This document shows, one piece after another, positions 52,469 to 60,095 of a stretch of 64,000 nucleotides of DNA (position 1 is the first letter of the stretch; every line of letters begins with the position of its first letter). Source of the stretch: Halococcus sediminicola (GTDB lineage: Archaea; Halobacteriota; Halobacteria; Halobacteriales; Halococcaceae); NCBI RefSeq assembly GCF_000755245.1, contig NZ_BBMP01000022.1, forward strand, positions 186,001 to 250,000, read 5' to 3'. The position numbers were made by a program, and so were the translations under genes. Below the pieces are notes generated by a model. The model searched no databases. It was not told the DNA's origin and worked only from the letters and a program-made list of their open reading frames with translations.

Positions 52469-53608
52469 CTACTCGCCGAGAACCGCATCGGCGAGCGTAT
52501 TTCGATGGAGTTCGTTCGGCCCGCCGGCGATGGTGAGCAGGCGCGCGTCCCGGAGATAGCGCTCGACGTCGCGCTCGGCCGTGTAGCCGATACCGCCGTG
52601 AAGCTGGAGCGCCTCGTTCGTGTTCGTGACGGCGGCCTCGGTCGCCTGAATTTTCGCCATGCTCGACTCACGGCTCGCGTCTTCGCCGCGGTCGGCGCGG
52701 TCGGCCGCCCGGAGCGTGAGCAGGCGGGCGGTATCGGTGCGAGTAGCCATCTCGCCGACGCGCCAGCGAATCCCCTGAAAGTCGCCGATTGACTGGCCGA
52801 ACTGCTCGCGGCCGGAGACGTGAGCCACGGTGTCGTCGAGCGCCGCTCGCGCGATGCCGACCGCGCGGGCGGGGACGTTGACGCCCGTGTTTATCCGACC
52901 GCGCTCGACGTACGCTTCATCCTCCTCGCCCACGAGCCGCTCGGCCGGCACGCGGACGTCCGACAGCGAGACCTTGGGTGATTTGACGCTCCGCGCGCCG
53001 AGGGTCTCCCAGACGGTCTCGACGGCGAACTCGTCAGTGGGAATCAAGAATGCGCTAACGTTGTGCGGTGCGTCGCTCTCCGGGCCGGTCTTCGCGTAGG
53101 TAAGCACCGTATCGGCGTCGAAGAAATTCGTCACCCAGCGCTTGTGACCATTGAGGATCCAGTCGTCTCCGCGTCCGCCGGCGCGCTCGGCTCGTGTCTC
53201 CATCGCCAGTTTGTCGCTTCCAGCATGGTCCTCGCTGAGACCGAGCGCGCCGACGGTCTCGAAGCGCGCCATCGCGGGCAGGTACTCCGCTTTGAGTCGC
53301 TCCGAGCCGAAGCGCTCGACGACCGTCGCCACGCCGAGATGCAGCGCGAGCGCGCTCGCGACGGGCATCATCGCCGCCGCGAGTTCCTCGATGGCGATCA
53401 CGAGTTCGACGAGACCCGCACCGCGACCGCCGTATTTCTCGGGTAAGGTGAGTCCCGTGAAGCGTCGCTCGCCGAGATCGGCGAGGATCTCCTCTGGATA
53501 CTCCTCGTTTCGATCGAGTGCGCCGGCGCGCGGGACGACCTCGCTCCGTGCGTACTCGCGGAGTTCGTCCCGGAGATCGCACTGGGCGTCGGTGAGTTCG
53601 AAGCGCAT
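52469..53608 (-). CDS. Acyl-CoA dehydrogenase
   Basis: The 379-residue flavoprotein shows an N-terminal helical domain, the beta domain 'LGLSEDHAGSDKLAMETRAE' and 'WVTNFFDADTVLTYAKT', and the C-terminal helical domain with 'GREQFGQSIGDFQGIRWRVGEMA' (in part). Where many acyl-CoA dehydrogenases have the catalytic Glu (YEGT), this protein has 'IAGGPNELHRN', and the alternative position (Glu before Arg in isovaleryl-CoA dehydrogenase) is Gly ('VERGRINTGV'). The catalytic base is therefore not obvious. ATG 53608 gives the normal start 'MRFELTDAQCDLRDELR'. Confidence 0.9.
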   Translation of the reverse strand: MRFELTDAQCDLRDELREYARSEVVPRAGALDRNEEYPEEILADLGERRFTGLTLPEKYGGRGAGLVELVIAIEELAAAMMPVASALALHLGVATVVERFGSERLKAEYLPAMARFETVGALGLSEDHAGSDKLAMETRAERAGGRGDDWILNGHKRWVTNFFDADTVLTYAKTGPESDAPHNVSAFLIPTDEFAVETVWETLGARSVKSPKVSLSDVRVPAERLVGEEDEAYVERGRINTGVNVPARAVGIARAALDDTVAHVSGREQFGQSIGDFQGIRWRVGEMATRTDTARLLTLRAADRADRGEDASRESSMAKIQATEAAVTNTNEALQLHGGIGYTAERDVERYLRDARLLTIAGGPNELHRNTLADAVLGE

Positions 53609-53703
53609 GATGGGTATCGAACGATTCACTGCATGACGATAGGGATAGCGGCAAACGGCGGGCGAACCGGTCCGTTTGAACCCTCGGCGCTCGTCCCGTC
53701 GCC

Positions 53704-54042
53704 GTGAACGTCGTATTCCACCACACCGAGGACGACCCCGACTTCCACGCACGCGTCACCGGCAACATCGAGAACCTGCTGGACGACGAGACGGTCGAGA
53801 CGGATTCGGTTGTACTCGTCTCGAACGGCGGCGGTATCGCGCTGCTCACCGAGGACTCACCACGGCGCGCGGCGGTCGAGGATCTCCAGAAACGTGGCGT
53901 CGCGTTCAAACAGTGCTCGAACACGCTCACGGGCATCGACATTACTGAATCGGACCTCATCGACGGCGTCGAACTCGTCTCGTCGGGCGTGGGCGAAGTC
54001 GCCCGGCTCGAAGCGGCCGGCTACGTCTACATCACGCCCTAG
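53704..54042 (+). CDS. DsrE family protein
   Basis: The 112-residue protein starts at GTG 53704 and has the DsrE/TusD-like fold: 'NVVFHHTEDDPDFHARVTGNI' (in part), 'VVLVSNGGGIALLTEDS' near residue 41 and 'RGVAFKQCSNTLTGIDI' near 68, whose cysteine sits where DsrE proteins carry sulfur, then 'SGVGEVARLEAAGYVYI'. DsrE-like proteins relay sulfane sulfur. Its 3' end overlaps the convergent TauE gene by 4 bases. Confidence 0.87.
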   Translation: MNVVFHHTEDDPDFHARVTGNIENLLDDETVETDSVVLVSNGGGIALLTEDSPRRAAVEDLQKRGVAFKQCSNTLTGIDITESDLIDGVELVSSGVGEVARLEAAGYVYITP

Positions 54043-54962
54043 AGGAACAGCGCCGGGATCGTGTTCCGGAAGATGTTGAGCGAGATGATAAAGAGCAGCC
54101 CGATGACGAACCACGTGAATTTCTGCTCGTCGATCTCGATGCGCCGGAGGTAGGTTCCCAAGAGGAGGCCGACGATGGCGACGACGGCGATGATCGACCC
54201 GAGCCAGAGGCGATAGGGCGTCATCAGGTCGGTGAAAAAGGTCATGAGAACGATGCGGGTGGCGAAGATCGTGCCGAGCGCCATCGATAGCCCGCCGATG
54301 TATTTCTCGGCGTCGCGCTCGAAGGTGTGGAAGTACGCCGGCAGCACGGGGCCGAGGTTTGCGGCGGCGAGCAAGAATCCCTCGACGAGTCCGATCGCAC
54401 CCAGCGCGATGGGATGGTGGGCCTCCTCGATGACGACGAAGTTCTCGACGACCTGGAAGACGACGTAGGCGAGGATGATGAGACCGATGAGAAACGGAAC
54501 GAGCGGGCCGGTGCTGAACTGTGTGAGAAAGACCACGCCGATGACGGTGCCGATAATGGCGAGGATCATCAGCGGCCACTGCTCGCGGATGAATCCGATG
54601 CCGGTGCCGGTATCGCCCATCTGAAACACGTTGATGATCAGCGGCGGGACGGCGAGGACGACCACCGCGAGCGTCGGGTCGATGACGCTCACGAGGACGG
54701 GGGTAACGATGAGCGAAAACCCGAACCCAAGCATCCCCATGACCGTTCCGGCGAGGACGGCGACGCCGACGAGCAGGACGAACAGACCCTCCGAGACGTC
54801 CGATTGGATCCCCTGTGTGATGTTCTCCGTCCCCGGAAAGAGCACGATCGCCGTCGCGATGGCGGCGAAGGTCGCACCCGTCATCAGCACTTCGCGATAG
54901 TGAAAGTGGGTGAGATTGTCGATGAACTGTGCGACGTCGATGCTGGATTCGCGTGTTCCCAT
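54039..54962 (-). CDS. TauE/SafE family anion exporter
   Basis: The 307-residue protein has about eight membrane segments. 'GMLGFGFSLIVTPVLVSVIDP' near residue 78 and the later 'LVEGFLLAAANLGPVLPAYF' and 'GGLSMALGTIFATRIVLM' show the duplicated TauE/SafE domain. Known members export sulfite, sulfoacetate or taurine-derived anions; the cargo here is not shown. Its neighbour encodes a DsrE-type sulfur protein. ATG 54962 is used; a start further up is possible. Confidence 0.88.
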   Translation of the reverse strand: MGTRESSIDVAQFIDNLTHFHYREVLMTGATFAAIATAIVLFPGTENITQGIQSDVSEGLFVLLVGVAVLAGTVMGMLGFGFSLIVTPVLVSVIDPTLAVVVLAVPPLIINVFQMGDTGTGIGFIREQWPLMILAIIGTVIGVVFLTQFSTGPLVPFLIGLIILAYVVFQVVENFVVIEEAHHPIALGAIGLVEGFLLAAANLGPVLPAYFHTFERDAEKYIGGLSMALGTIFATRIVLMTFFTDLMTPYRLWLGSIIAVVAIVGLLLGTYLRRIEIDEQKFTWFVIGLLFIISLNIFRNTIPALFL

Positions 54963-55218
54963 TCGATGAATACTCCTCGAAGATGGCCGACAGCGTGCCG
55001 ACCGCACTTACCGAGTATACGCACAGCACACGTATGGGGGTGCGGTCCTCGGAGAGAACTGCGTGTACGTGAGTCGAAATCGTGGTCGTTCGTCCGTCGA
55101 TGCCGACGCTCACGACCCCGCTACCGATGGTAATCGACTGATCGCGACCGTCGCTAAAAGGGGCAATACTGTCCTACAATATCGTTCGATCGACGACCCG
55201 TCGGTCGTTGAGAACGAT

Positions 55219-55690
55219 GGCTGAGAGGAGTAAGCCCCCTTCTGTTCGTCCCGGCATTCGGCTGAGCGTCCACGTCCCTGCCGGGCTACCGTGCGGCTCG
55301 CGCCGCGTGGCGTGGACTTGCACCGGTGAGGATTCGCCGTTCCATCCGTTCTCCACCCTCATCCCTCGACGGGTTAGCTCCCCGTTGCTTTGTCCGACCA
55401 ACGGCCGTTTTGCGCGGGGTTCGCACGCTCGCGGCATGGGAGACGGCGGAGCCGTCTCCTTTCGAGGCGGTGAAACCGCCTCGCGCCGCTCGCGCCGAGG
55501 CGGTGGCGATGCCACCGCCCGCGTCGCATCGGTCGGGCGGAGGGGTCTCGTTGCTGTTCCAGCGCCGACGGTCTCCCGTCCCGGGGTTTCCCCGGTCACC
55601 TGCCCGGCGGTGGGGGGACTTTCCTCGCGTGCGCGCCTGCTGGTACGTGTGCGCCGGCAGGCGTGCCGCGGTGGCCAGGCTCTCTCTGCC
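55219..55690 (-). ncRNA. rnpB: RNase P RNA
   Basis: The minus strand carries the universal signature GAGGAAAGTCC (near 55613-55623) and a late ACAGAAGGGGGCTTAC (near 55230-55246), both conserved in archaeal RNase P RNA. The ends pair: GGCAGAGAG (55690-55682) and CTCTCAGCC (55227-55219) form P1 with one A-A mismatch. Several extra hairpins in 55440-55535 (GAGACGGC..GCCGTCTC, GAGGCGG..CCGCCTC, GGCGGTGGC..GCCACCGCC) are helices of the specificity domain. It cleaves the 5' leaders of tRNA precursors with its protein subunits. A TATA-like CTTTTCAT lies near 55714-55721. No protein frame in this stretch is credible. Confidence 0.93.
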
Positions 55691-55713
55691 GATTCACGAT
55701 AGGCTGGCAACCA

Positions 55714-55721
55714 TGAAAAGC
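55714..55721 (-). promoter_or_regulatory. TATA-like element of rnpB
   Basis: The minus strand reads GCTTTTCATGG about 24-31 bases before the predicted RNA 5' end at 55690. Confidence 0.4.
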
Positions 55722-55731
55722 GGTTCGCTCG

Positions 55732-56874
55732 TCACGTGAACCCGACCGTATCGGCGTCCGCGGCGGCGCGCTCGGTCGCCTCGTCGATGTCGAACTCCCG
55801 AACGAGGTCGCCGTCACGAATCAGCGGGGAGAGCAGCGGTTCACCCTCCGACTCGTGGTCGGCGAGGGCGACGTGATGGCCACCGTCGCCCGTTCGATAG
55901 ACCTGTTTTTTCCCCGAGAGCTTGCCCCGTTTGGCGGCTGGTTCGCCGTCGATCTCGACGATGTCGAGCGCGAAATCCACCGGGTCCGCGTTCGAGACGT
56001 AGCCGCCGACGCCGAAGCCGGCGGCGTCGCCGCGGAGTTCGTGGAGCGAATCGGGATCGAGACCGCCGCTGACGAACACTTCCACGTCCTCGCGCCCGCG
56101 CGCGTCGAGTTCCCAGCGCACCTCGCGGATGATATGGCGGATGTCGCCCCGCCGGGAACTCGTCGTGTCGATGCGTACGCTGTCGAGGTTTTCGCCGAGC
56201 GCGTCGGCTGCGCGCAGCACTTCATCGACTTCGTCCGAGTAGGTGTCACAGAGCGTGATGCGGGGGACTGAATCGGCAACCGCCTCGTCGAAGGCTGTCC
56301 ACGCTTCCTCTTGATTACCCTTGCCGAAGGCGATGACGAGCGCGTGGGGCATCGTCCCGCTCGGCTCCCGGCTGAGTAACTCGCCCGCGGCCACGTGCGA
56401 GAAGCCGTCGAATCCGCCCACGAGCGCGCTCCGCTCGACGACAGCCGCGATGGACGGATGAACGTGGCGCGCGCCGAAACTCAAGAGTGAGGAATCGGGG
56501 GCCGCCCGCCGCGCACGCAGCGCGTTCGTCGCCATCCCCGACGCCTGCGAGAGAAATCCCAGGAGAGCCGTTTCGAGCCGGGCGAATTCGAGATACGAAC
56601 CTTCGATGGACAGCACGGGACCGCCGTCGAACAACCGGCCTTCGTGTAGGGCGTCCACGTCGATACCCCGACCGGCGAGCAGACGGGCGGCGTCGGCGAC
56701 ACCCGCGAAGACCTCGAACTCACCCGTTGGAAACTGGTCGGCCGTCACCTCGGCGACGACGTGAGGGTTTTTCCCGGCGTGGTCGAGCGTCTCGACGGTG
56801 CGCTCGAAGTAGGCGTCGGTCGCGCGGCCCTCGCGGATGGTCGCGGGCGAGATGACGTCGAACGGGTCGGACAT
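55732..56874 (-). CDS. pncB: Nicotinate phosphoribosyltransferase
   Basis: The 380-residue protein has the NAPRTase/QPRTase fold. 'VISPATIREGRATDAYFERT' begins the sequence, 'GSYLEFARLETALLGFLSQASGMA' (in part) lies near residue 92, 'FGARHVHPSIAAVVERSAL' near 122 and the phosphate-binding late block 'VFVSGGLDPDSLHELRG' with 'AAGFGVGGYVSNADPVDFAL' near 285. It makes nicotinate mononucleotide from nicotinate and PRPP for NAD salvage. A nicotinamidase-like gene lies one gene away, so both salvage steps are close together. A GGTTTTTGCC element is about 28 bases before ATG 56874. Confidence 0.93.
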   Translation of the reverse strand: MSDPFDVISPATIREGRATDAYFERTVETLDHAGKNPHVVAEVTADQFPTGEFEVFAGVADAARLLAGRGIDVDALHEGRLFDGGPVLSIEGSYLEFARLETALLGFLSQASGMATNALRARRAAPDSSLLSFGARHVHPSIAAVVERSALVGGFDGFSHVAAGELLSREPSGTMPHALVIAFGKGNQEEAWTAFDEAVADSVPRITLCDTYSDEVDEVLRAADALGENLDSVRIDTTSSRRGDIRHIIREVRWELDARGREDVEVFVSGGLDPDSLHELRGDAAGFGVGGYVSNADPVDFALDIVEIDGEPAAKRGKLSGKKQVYRTGDGGHHVALADHESEGEPLLSPLIRDGDLVREFDIDEATERAAADADTVGFT

Positions 56875-56910
56875 GGGGAGAGTGGTTGGTCGGCCGGCAA
56901 AAACCATTCG

Positions 56911-58443
56911 TCACCCGCCCGCATGAACCGCGTCGAGGTCGCCCGTCTGCGGCGCATTGACGATGGTCACCGTATCGCCCTGTCGAGAAATCCGGAAGGC
57001 GTCGGCGAAGGGACTCGACCGCTCGACCTCCCAGACGCCCTGTCGGCCGAGCACGCGCTCGCCGCCCCAGTGGGTGAGTAGTTGGCGGTAGCCACGGACG
57101 AACTCACGAGCCTCCTGTGGGGAATCCCACGCGAGTTTCCAGACGTACCCGGTCCGATTGTCCTTCTGGTAGACGGCCATCCGGTCGCCGTCCCAGCCGT
57201 TCGTGTAGTCGAGACCGTACTCGAACGGGTCGGTTCGGTTGACGTTCCCTCCTTCGAGGTTGAGGAACGATTCGGGCGGGATGGCCGGCGACTGATTGTA
57301 GCTGTCGTAGATGGTGTAGCCGAACATCGCCGACAGCGCCGATTGGCCGAGCGTGGCGTAGTCCGGTCGGCCGTCGGGTCGCACCCGCTCCCAGCCCGCG
57401 GAATTCGAATCCCGGATCGTGAGGTTCGTCGGCGTGTCGTTGCCGTATTTCTCGGGGTGGATGATCTGCTCGGTGCTCTCGGGGACGTCCTCGTGGAGGG
57501 CGTTCACCCCGTCCCAGCCGGCGCGCTCGTAGACCGCATCGACGAACGCCGGCCCGTCGGCGTACGGGAAGTATTCGAGCGCGTAGACGCCGAGATGCAG
57601 GCCACCCCCGCCGCCACTGCCGCCAGCAGCACCGACATCGAGACAGCGCCACTGGCCGCCACAGTTGCCCTCGTAGCGGCGCTGGACGTAGTTCGCCTCG
57701 CCCTCGACGAGTCCGTTGCGGGCGTTGTAGCCGTCGCGGGTCGGCGGCGCGTTTCGCGAAAGGTCGAACTGCTGGTCCTGGAGCGCGTGGACCAGTTCGT
57801 GGGCGAGCGTCGAGCGCCCGAGTTTCGGGGTGGCGCTGTCCGAGACCACCACGATGGAATCGTTGCGTGGGCTGTAGTAGCCGAGGACGTTCTGATTACG
57901 GTTAGACTGCTGGACGGCCAGCGAGTTGTTCCCCTCGCCGATGAGGAAGAGTCCCTCGAACTTCGCGTTGTCGAAGGTGCGGAACGCCGCCGAGCGCGCC
58001 CCGCCGCCGGTCGCGTTCGGTCGGCCCTGGAACTCCTCGCGCGAGATGACCTTCACGGGAACGGTGCTCTCGAACTCCAACTCCCGAACGCGCTCGATGC
58101 GGGCCATCGTCCGGTTGACGAGCGCGGACTGTTCGCTCTCGTTGAGACCGTCTGCTCCGGTGACCGGGACCGACTCGTTGTACCAATACCCCCCTTCCCA
58201 GCCGAGAACGTCCTCGGGCGGGTCGGCGAGGTTCGTGGCCGGGGCGTCGGCGGTCGCGGTGCCGGTTCCGTCCGCCGAGGATCCACCCGAACCACCCGCC
58301 GAAGAGCCGTTCGAGCCGTTCGCCGCGGGACCCGCCGGCCCGTCGGTCGCGGCGGGTGTCCCCTCGCCCCCGAGCGAGAAAGGGGCGCTACAGCCGGCGA
58401 GGACGACGAACAGCACACACAGGAGGGCAGCGAGCGGTCGCAT
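56911..58443 (-). CDS. Hvo_1808-like surface lipoprotein with HExxH motif
   Basis: The 510-residue protein has a signal peptide with lipobox LAGC (Cys near residue 18), then a Gly/Ser/Thr-rich low-complexity linker (about 20-70). The folded part has HELVHALQDQQ near residue 215, a zinc-metallopeptidase-like motif, and a later 'GLVEGEANYVQRRYEG' whose glutamate may be the third ligand. The order matches the haloarchaeal 'Hvo_1808 family surface protein'. It is exported, and the substrate is unknown. A minus-strand CTTTTTTG lies about 28 bases before the start. Confidence 0.87.
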   Translation of the reverse strand: MRPLAALLCVLFVVLAGCSAPFSLGGEGTPAATDGPAGPAANGSNGSSAGGSGGSSADGTGTATADAPATNLADPPEDVLGWEGGYWYNESVPVTGADGLNESEQSALVNRTMARIERVRELEFESTVPVKVISREEFQGRPNATGGGARSAAFRTFDNAKFEGLFLIGEGNNSLAVQQSNRNQNVLGYYSPRNDSIVVVSDSATPKLGRSTLAHELVHALQDQQFDLSRNAPPTRDGYNARNGLVEGEANYVQRRYEGNCGGQWRCLDVGAAGGSGGGGGLHLGVYALEYFPYADGPAFVDAVYERAGWDGVNALHEDVPESTEQIIHPEKYGNDTPTNLTIRDSNSAGWERVRPDGRPDYATLGQSALSAMFGYTIYDSYNQSPAIPPESFLNLEGGNVNRTDPFEYGLDYTNGWDGDRMAVYQKDNRTGYVWKLAWDSPQEAREFVRGYRQLLTHWGGERVLGRQGVWEVERSSPFADAFRISRQGDTVTIVNAPQTGDLDAVHAGG

Positions 58444-58519
58444 AGCACGAGGAGGGATGCGGCGGGCAAAAAAGGTCCGACTGGCGAAAGGATTTGTCGA
58501 GGCCGGGAGAACGGAGGAT

Positions 58520-59092
58520 ATGGAGTTCGATTCCGAGCGAACGGCCGTCGTGGTGGTGGACATGCAAGACGGGTTCTGTCACCCCGACGGCAGCCTCCAC
58601 GCCCCGACGAGCGAGCGCGTCGTCGACCCCATCGCCGAACTGCTCGATGCGGCCCGCACGGCGGGCGCGTCGGTGGTGTTCACCAAGGACGTCCATCCCG
58701 AAGAACAGTTCGGCGACACCCACTACTACGACGAGTTCGACCGCTGGGGCGAACACGTCGTCGAGGGCACGTGGGAGACCGACATCGTCGACGGTCTCGA
58801 CGTCGAGGCGAACGACCACGTGGTCGAAAAGCACACCTACGACGCCTTTCACGAAACCGAGTTAGCGGGCTGGCTCGACGCCCACGGCATCGACGACCTC
58901 CTGTTCTGTGGCACGCTCGCGAACGTCTGCGTGCTCCACACCGCGGGCAGCGCCGGCCTGCGCGACTACAGACCCGTGCTCGTCGAGGATGCCATCGGCT
59001 ACATCGAGGAGGACCATCACGAGTACGCGCTCGACCACGCCGACTGGCTGTTCGGGGAAGTCACCGAGCGTGAGGATATCGAGTTCGTCTGA
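58520..59092 (+). CDS. pncA: Cysteine hydrolase, probable nicotinamidase
   Basis: The 190-residue isochorismatase-fold protein has 'AVVVVDMQDGFCHPDGSL' with the catalytic Asp near residue 14, Lys in 'VVFTKDVHPEEQFGDTHYYD' (in part) near 54, and the nucleophile Cys in 'DLLFCGTLANVCVLHTAG' near residue 130-137. The HxD-type metal ligands (DVH, HYYD) suit nicotinamidase, which makes nicotinate for the phosphoribosyltransferase encoded nearby. The assignment leans on that context; other cysteine hydrolases remain possible. Confidence 0.85.
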   Translation: MEFDSERTAVVVVDMQDGFCHPDGSLHAPTSERVVDPIAELLDAARTAGASVVFTKDVHPEEQFGDTHYYDEFDRWGEHVVEGTWETDIVDGLDVEANDHVVEKHTYDAFHETELAGWLDAHGIDDLLFCGTLANVCVLHTAGSAGLRDYRPVLVEDAIGYIEEDHHEYALDHADWLFGEVTEREDIEFV

Positions 59093-59093
59093 G

Positions 59094-59555
59094 TCAGTTC
59101 CGGAAGAGCCGGTAGGCTCCCTGGCCGGTGGCGACGGCTTTGCTCTCGCCGTCGGGTGCGTCGCTCTCGACGGTCACCGTGGAAACGCCGACGCTCGACC
59201 CTGCGCGGATCACCTCGGCGGTCGCCGTGAGGTCGCTGCCGGCGGGACGGAGGTAGTTGAGATTCAAATTGATGGTCGCCACGTCGTCGTTCATCGGGTC
59301 GTCGAGGAAGGGCCGGAGCGCGATGCCACCGGCGGTGTCGATGAGTGTCGCGGCGATACCGCCGTGGATGCGCGCTGGCGTCTCGCCGCCCTCGCCCGGC
59401 CGCGAGTTCGTCAGTTTCTCGTCGAACGGGATGGTCATCACGAGCGTTCCGTAGTCCATCGACTCGACTTGCGTGCCGAGCCACGAGAGATAGCCGTGGG
59501 CGTCGATGTAGCGCTGGAGCAGGTCGGTCGTCTGCTCTGGGATTTCGTCGCTCAT
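59094..59555 (-). CDS. PaaI family hotdog-fold thioesterase
   Basis: The 153-residue protein has the hotdog fold. The catalytic loop is 'ARIHGGIAATLIDTAGGIAL' near residue 61 (HGG then Asp in the long helix), followed by 'VATINLNLNYLRPAGSDLTATAEVI' (in part) and 'GVSTVTVESDAPDG'. These are the landmarks of PaaI/YbgC-type acyl-CoA thioesterases. The acyl substrate is unknown. Its stop lies one base past the end of the convergent pncA gene. Confidence 0.9.
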   Translation of the reverse strand: MSDEIPEQTTDLLQRYIDAHGYLSWLGTQVESMDYGTLVMTIPFDEKLTNSRPGEGGETPARIHGGIAATLIDTAGGIALRPFLDDPMNDDVATINLNLNYLRPAGSDLTATAEVIRAGSSVGVSTVTVESDAPDGESKAVATGQGAYRLFRN

Positions 59556-59642
59556 GACGATGCGTGACCGGCGAACGGTTTGTACCCGTCGGTAGCGTCA
59601 ACCGACCGATAGCCTCAGGCGAGCGCGGACCTTCATCCAGCC

Positions 59643-60083
59643 ATGACCGACGGCCCGGAGTACGACGTCGATTTTCGCGCCCAGCCCGAACAGTACGACG
59701 TCGGCCGCGGTGAAGAGGGCGTTTTCAAAGTCGAGCCGTACAAGAGCGAACTGCTCGACCTGTGGGGGTACGCCGACCGCGAGACCGCCGACGAGGCGGG
59801 CGAAAGAATCTACGAGAAGTACCGAGAGTACCGCGAGCGCGAGGAGTTTCCGGGGATGGACATGGCGCGCAAGTACCTTCAGATGGGCTATACGCGGGCG
59901 ATGCGATACGCGCGCTATCCCGGCGGGCAGAAATACCGTGATGGCAAAGAGCGCGACCCCGAGTTCTGGGCCGACCACGACAAGCGCGAGGCGGCCCTCG
60001 TCTACGAGGTGTGGTGGGAGATGGTCGAAGACGACGAGCGCTATCGGGAATTGAAAACACGCCACCGCGAGCAGTACGACTGA
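59643..60083 (+). CDS. DUF4385 family protein
   Basis: A 146-residue soluble protein rich in charged and aromatic residues. 'GVFKVEPYKSELLDLWGY', 'EFPGMDMARKYLQMGYTRAMRYARYPGGQKY' (in part) and 'WADHDKREAALVYEVWWEMVE' (in part) are strongly conserved in DUF4385, a family found in bacteria and haloarchaea and without known function. It is isolated between a convergent exporter gene and a thioesterase gene that points away. Confidence 0.9.
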   Translation: MTDGPEYDVDFRAQPEQYDVGRGEEGVFKVEPYKSELLDLWGYADRETADEAGERIYEKYREYREREEFPGMDMARKYLQMGYTRAMRYARYPGGQKYRDGKERDPEFWADHDKREAALVYEVWWEMVEDDERYRELKTRHREQYD

Positions 60084-60095
60084 ACGGCGCGAGCC

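Noticed and set aside
55208-55739. Several 137-178 codon frames in the 55.2-55.7 kb region
   Set aside because: The stretch is RNase P RNA; the frames overlap its conserved elements and have no protein signature.
57082-59073. 663-codon plus-strand frame
   Set aside because: It is antisense to the Hvo_1808-like lipoprotein and out of frame through pncA; no motif, no suitable start.
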